A stretch of DNA of 64,000 bases from SIG78 sp036677805. Its GTDB lineage: Bacteria; Verrucomicrobiota; Lentisphaeria; Victivallales; Victivallaceae. The notes beneath the pieces were generated by a model. The model was given only the letters and a program-made list of their open reading frames with translations. It was not told the origin of the DNA and ran no database searches. How positions within the stretch are numbered: position 1 is the first letter of the stretch; each line of letters opens with the position of its first letter. The stretch spans positions 248,001 through 312,000 of the forward strand of contig JAVBVS010000016.1 of NCBI GenBank assembly GCA_036677805.1, given 5' to 3'. The position numbers and the translations under genes were made by a program. Below, in pieces: positions 61,402-64,000 of this stretch.

Positions 61402-62472
61402 ATGAATTATCACGGTTCAAATGAAATGGCCGCTTCTCCGTCTTTTGTCGTCGCAATGCTGACCACTCCGATCGGTCCGGTCGGAAAAATCGGCCATGAC
61501 TGGTCGTGGCAAGACCGCTTCGGCGCGATCCGGATGCGCCTGGATATCGGACGGATGAATTATGCCGTCCCGCCCGGAATCTATGCGGCGGGCAATCCGT
61601 CCAATGAATCTCCGGTACTGGTCACGGCCAACTATAAGCTCACCGTCGATCATCTGCGGCGGGCATTGCGGGGGATCGACGCATGGCTGCTGGTGTTGGA
61701 TACCAAAGGAGTCAATGTCTGGTGCGCCGCCGGCAAAGGTACATTCGGGACGGCGGAACTGGTCAACCGGATAGCCGTTTCGCGCCTCTCCGAACTGGTA
61801 TCGCACCGCACATTGATTGTGCCGCAGCTGGGCGCTCCCGGGGTTGCGGCGCACGAAGTCCATGCCGCCAGTGGATTCCGCGTCGTTTACGGTCCGGTGC
61901 GCGCCGTCGATCTGCCGCAATTTCTGAAGAGCGGAATGCAGGCGACAGCCGAGATGCGGACCGTGACGTTCCGCCTTGGCGAACGCCTGGCGGTGGTGCC
62001 GGTGGAAATCGTGCACTGGATGAAGTGGCTCGCGGGAATCGTCGCCGCATGTGCGATTGCGGCCGCAATCGGCGCTTCCGATTGCAGTCTGAAAAATCTC
62101 GGTTTGTCCGCCATTCGTCTGCTGATTGCGTTCGCCGGCGGCGTAGTGCTCGGTCCGGTATTATTTCCATGGCTCCCGGGACGCGCCTTTGCCGTAAAGG
62201 GCGTATTTTCCGGCATATTGGCGATTGGAATCATGTTCGCCGCCGGTTTGCTGCCGCTGACCGGCATCGCAAATATGCTGCAAACCGGAGGCTGGAGCCT
62301 GCTGACGCTGGCAGTTTCCTCTTTTCTCATGCTGGCCTATACCGGAGCATCGCCTTATACCTCGTTATCCGGCACGCAACTCGAAACCCGCATCGGCATC
62401 AGACTGCAATGGGCGGCTGGAATTTCCGGCCTGCTGTTGCTGATGCTGCCGGCATTGCTGAACAAAGGATGA
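61402..62472 (+). CDS. hgcA: HgcA, corrinoid-dependent mercury methyltransferase
   Basis: HgcA transfers a methyl group from its cobalamin cofactor to Hg(II), giving methylmercury; it is required with HgcB, as gene deletions in Desulfovibrio ND132 and Geobacter sulfurreducens showed. The cytoplasmic corrinoid domain carries the diagnostic cap-helix motif NVWCAAGKGTFGT (Cys 108 from ATG 61402), whose Cys ligates cobalt, and the conserved VLVTANYKLT before it. Five hydrophobic helices follow (about 200-350: VEIVHWMKWLAGIVAACAIA ... MLAYTGASPYTSL ... GISGLLLLMLPALL), as in known HgcA. This membrane tail and the motif exclude the CFeSP gamma subunit. The start is uncertain: TTG 61384, ATG 61402 and ATG 61426 are possible, none with a good Shine-Dalgarno. 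Length about 356, normal for HgcA. Confidence 0.95.
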   Translation: MNYHGSNEMAASPSFVVAMLTTPIGPVGKIGHDWSWQDRFGAIRMRLDIGRMNYAVPPGIYAAGNPSNESPVLVTANYKLTVDHLRRALRGIDAWLLVLDTKGVNVWCAAGKGTFGTAELVNRIAVSRLSELVSHRTLIVPQLGAPGVAAHEVHAASGFRVVYGPVRAVDLPQFLKSGMQATAEMRTVTFRLGERLAVVPVEIVHWMKWLAGIVAACAIAAAIGASDCSLKNLGLSAIRLLIAFAGGVVLGPVLFPWLPGRAFAVKGVFSGILAIGIMFAAGLLPLTGIANMLQTGGWSLLTLAVSSFLMLAYTGASPYTSLSGTQLETRIGIRLQWAAGISGLLLLMLPALLNKG

Positions 62473-62476
62473 AACT

Positions 62477-62752
62477 ATGTTTTTGTATCTCAAAAATGTT
62501 GTGACGCTGAAGATCGACGCCGACGTCTGTACCGGCTGCGGATTCTGCCGGAATGTCTGTCCGCGCGGAGTGCTCGCCCTCCGCAACCGGAAGGCCGTGA
62601 TCGTGGCAAAGGACGCATGTCTGGAGTGCGGCGCGTGCGCGAAAAATTGCCCGTCCAGCGCGATAACGGTGCGAACGGGTGTCGGCTGCGCCACCGCCAT
62701 TTTGAGCCGATCCGGCCAGTGCTGCGAATGCGGTTGCGGCGGCAAAGAATGA
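62477..62752 (+). CDS. hgcB: HgcB, ferredoxin partner of mercury methyltransferase
   Basis: A 91-residue dicluster ferredoxin, 4 bp after hgcA, that reduces the HgcA corrinoid and may deliver Hg(II). Two [4Fe-4S] motifs are visible: C18, C21, C24, C28 and C48, C51, C54, C58. HgcB-specific features are the start FLYLKNVVTLKID, the motif CLECGACAKNCP (usually CMECGAC; here Leu), the isolated Cys in VGCATAI (C71) and a C-terminal vicinal pair C82-C83 followed by C85 and C87, which can bind Hg. A generic ferredoxin would lack the last two features. No separate promoter was seen. Confidence 0.95.
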   Translation: MFLYLKNVVTLKIDADVCTGCGFCRNVCPRGVLALRNRKAVIVAKDACLECGACAKNCPSSAITVRTGVGCATAILSRSGQCCECGCGGKE

Positions 62753-62788
62753 ATCTGTCCCCGACTTAATCAAAGGTTATTATCGAAA

Positions 62789-63691
62789 ATGAGCTCCGAA
62801 GACTCTCCGGCCCTCGACCGGGCGGCGCAATTCCTGATGACGGTGCATGACGCCGCGCCGGGAATTACGGAAAACGTGCTGAATCGCGGTAAAACGACCA
62901 CCGGCTGCTCCAGCTACCAAATGCTGGCGGACGCCGCCGGATTGCGCGAAAATATGAGCGTGGCCGACCTCGCCTGCGGCAGCGGCGCGCTGACGCAGCT
63001 GATCTCACAGCGCGTCGGACCCTCCGGACGGGTCGTCGGAATCGATCTGAACCATGCGGAACTGACTCTGGCCGCAGCCCGCTGCCGGGATTGCGCCAAT
63101 GTCGGATTCCATGAGGAATCCGCCGCCGGGCTGTCTTTGCCGGACGCGTCCATGGATGCGGTGCTCTGCCATATGGCCATCATGCTTTTCCGTCCGATCG
63201 AACCGCCGCTGGCGGAAATTGCGCGGATTCTGCGCCCGTCCGGCACGTTCGCGGCGGTCATTCCGGGCGTATCCGACGGCAACGCGCTGTTCGACGCGGT
63301 CCGGAAAACGCTGGCGGCGATCGTGCTTCAGGAGGTTCCGCCGGAAAAGCGGATTGCCGTGGGCGTGCCGGAATTCGGCAGCGTTCGGGGCATCCGGGAG
63401 CTATTTTCCCGGACCGAAAATTTCGATGACGATTTGCAATTTACGAATTTCACGGTAATTTTTCAGGAAACGCCGGTAGCGCTGGCCGAGTTGCTGGTGC
63501 CGTTTTTTTATTCTTCCTACCTGCTTTCCGAAACGGGGCGGGAGAAACTCCGGGACGCGTGGGCCGGGCTTTTCCGGCAGGCCCCGGGGGACCGGGCGGG
63601 AAGCGCGACGTTTCATCTGCCGCTGACGGCGTTCACCGTCCGCCGATGCGGGGCGAAAACGGGTATGAAATCCGGGAAAGCATCATGCTGA
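62789..63691 (+). CDS. Class I SAM-dependent methyltransferase in the hgc-ars operon
   Basis: 300 residues, UbiE/Methyltransf_11-like Rossmann fold: motif I VADLACGSGALTQLI, acidic loop GRVVGIDLNHAE, motif II DASMDAVLCHMAIML and post-motif LRPSGTFAAVIPG. The Cys set typical of ArsM (three conserved positions for As(III)) could not be matched, although C40, C98 and C101 are present, so arsenite methylation is not supported directly. It lies 36 bp after hgcB and overlaps arsC by 7 bp, so a role with methylated metals, metalloids or the corrinoid is suggested by context only. Confidence 0.85.
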   Translation: MSSEDSPALDRAAQFLMTVHDAAPGITENVLNRGKTTTGCSSYQMLADAAGLRENMSVADLACGSGALTQLISQRVGPSGRVVGIDLNHAELTLAAARCRDCANVGFHEESAAGLSLPDASMDAVLCHMAIMLFRPIEPPLAEIARILRPSGTFAAVIPGVSDGNALFDAVRKTLAAIVLQEVPPEKRIAVGVPEFGSVRGIRELFSRTENFDDDLQFTNFTVIFQETPVALAELLVPFFYSSYLLSETGREKLRDAWAGLFRQAPGDRAGSATFHLPLTAFTVRRCGAKTGMKSGKASC

Positions 63692-64000
63692 AAATTTTAT
63701 TTCTCTGTACCGGCAACAGCTGCCGGAGCCAGATGGCGGAAGGCTGGGCGCGCGCCCTGAAAAGCGCAGTGCTTGAGCCGTATTCCGCCGGCATCGAAAC
63801 CCATGGCTTGAATCCGTACGCGGTGAAAGTCATGGCCGAAGCCGGAGTGGATATTGCGGCGCAGCGTTCCAAACCGGTGGAGGAACTGGCGGGAATCGAG
63901 TTCGATTATGTGGTGACGGTCTGCGGCCATGCCCGGGAAAGCTGCCCGATTTTTCTCGGGCCGGCCAAGGTCGTGCATGTCGGCTTCGACGATCCGCCGC
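63685..64000 (+). CDS. arsC: Arsenate reductase, LMW-phosphatase type, 3' end cut by the window
   Basis: Reduces As(V) to As(III) with thioredoxin. The catalytic P-loop CTGNSCRS has C8 and R14 (CX5R); C80 and C87 in VVTVCGHARESCP form the disulfide-cascade pair, offset by two from S. aureus ArsC (C10, C82, C89). 105 codons are visible of about 130-140. ATG 63685 overlaps the methyltransferase stop (63689-63691). It confirms that the operon handles arsenic and continues beyond the window. Confidence 0.94.
   Translation, partial: MLKILFLCTGNSCRSQMAEGWARALKSAVLEPYSAGIETHGLNPYAVKVMAEAGVDIAAQRSKPVEELAGIEFDYVVTVCGHARESCPIFLGPAKVVHVGFDDPP

Noticed and set aside
61402..62472. hgcA read as a carbon-monoxide/acetyl-CoA pathway corrinoid protein (AcsC-like)
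   Set aside because: The NVWCAAGK motif alone is shared with that superfamily, but five C-terminal membrane helices and the adjacent hgcB with its Cys tail fit only HgcA.
62789..63691. Naming the methyltransferase arsM
   Set aside because: The conserved ArsM Cys positions could not be matched; only its context suggests arsenic.
1..64000. Search for tRNA, rRNA, CRISPR arrays, insertion sequences, att sites and phage genes
   Set aside because: No cloverleaf-like gap sequence, conserved rRNA stretch, regularly spaced repeat, transposase or integrase was seen; all gaps between genes are short.

Overview
The window looks like a chromosomal segment of a GC-rich (about 60 percent by eye), anaerobic, saccharolytic bacterium of the PVC group, most likely a Victivallis-like Lentisphaerota. 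The reasons are: three pseudopilin-type proteins with the [20 protein letters not shown] N-terminus; several roughly 1000-residue exported glycosidase-like proteins with LamG or CBM9-like domains; GntR-type regulators fused to sugar-sensor domains; two paralogous sodium:solute symporters; and the anaerobe markers HydF and HgcAB. Taxonomy is inference. No rRNA, tRNA, insertion sequence, CRISPR array or phage gene was recognised.

Layout. 1-7.2 kb: end of a sodium:solute symporter, TrmO, a GntR/LacI-type regulator, a DppA-like D-aminopeptidase and a 757-residue extracellular-type protein. 7.4-13.5 kb: isolated mraY, then marR plus an RND efflux pair (membrane fusion protein and pump). 13.5-27 kb: a long minus-strand catabolic cluster (hydroxyacid dehydrogenase, Gfo/Idh/MocA oxidoreductase, CE7 esterase, HpcH/HpaI aldolase, LamG glycosidase-like protein, pseudopilin, second LamG glycosidase-like protein, sialidase-like protein; then, past a strong terminator, an SDR), facing a GntR/FCD regulator and an aldo/keto reductase. 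28.8-35 kb: regulator divergent from pseudopilin, CBM9-like giant hydrolase and a tandem DUF1284 protein. 35-44 kb: minus-strand counterpart of that set, with regulator, paralogous giant hydrolase, pseudopilin, two amidohydrolases and a symporter. 44.4-49.6 kb: pdxY, a HAD phosphatase, tpx, then hydF-aspA. 49.6-57.2 kb: PNPOx-like and GNAT proteins, a broken methyltransferase gene, an exported RHS/YD-repeat protein, a glycerophosphodiesterase, a probable PTS-IIA remnant and a DUF523/DUF1722 protein.

The most striking region is 57.3-64 kb. It reads arsR1 - arsP - arsE/arsF fusion - arsG - arsR2 - PEP-mutase/isocitrate-lyase family gene - hgcA - hgcB - SAM methyltransferase - arsC (cut by the window end), all on the plus strand with small gaps or overlaps. 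hgcA carries the NVWCAAGK corrinoid cap-helix motif and five C-terminal membrane segments. hgcB carries two CxxCxxCxxxC clusters and the vicinal Cys tail. This is the mercury-methylation pair, embedded in an arsenic and organoarsenical resistance operon and probably controlled by an ArsR protein acting at a palindrome 18 bp upstream of its start codon. The linked set (ArsP, ArsEF, ArsG, two ArsRs, a PEPM-family enzyme, HgcAB, an extra methyltransferase and ArsC) is the best candidate for an undescribed system.

Regulatory sites were read by eye. The best are consensus sigma70 promoters at 7246-7274 and 30110-30138, the overlapping GGTAT/ATACC operators at 30129-30153, the ArsR-type palindrome at 60143-60158, and terminators at 8558-8596, 14344-14403, 34990-35034 and 46169-46210.
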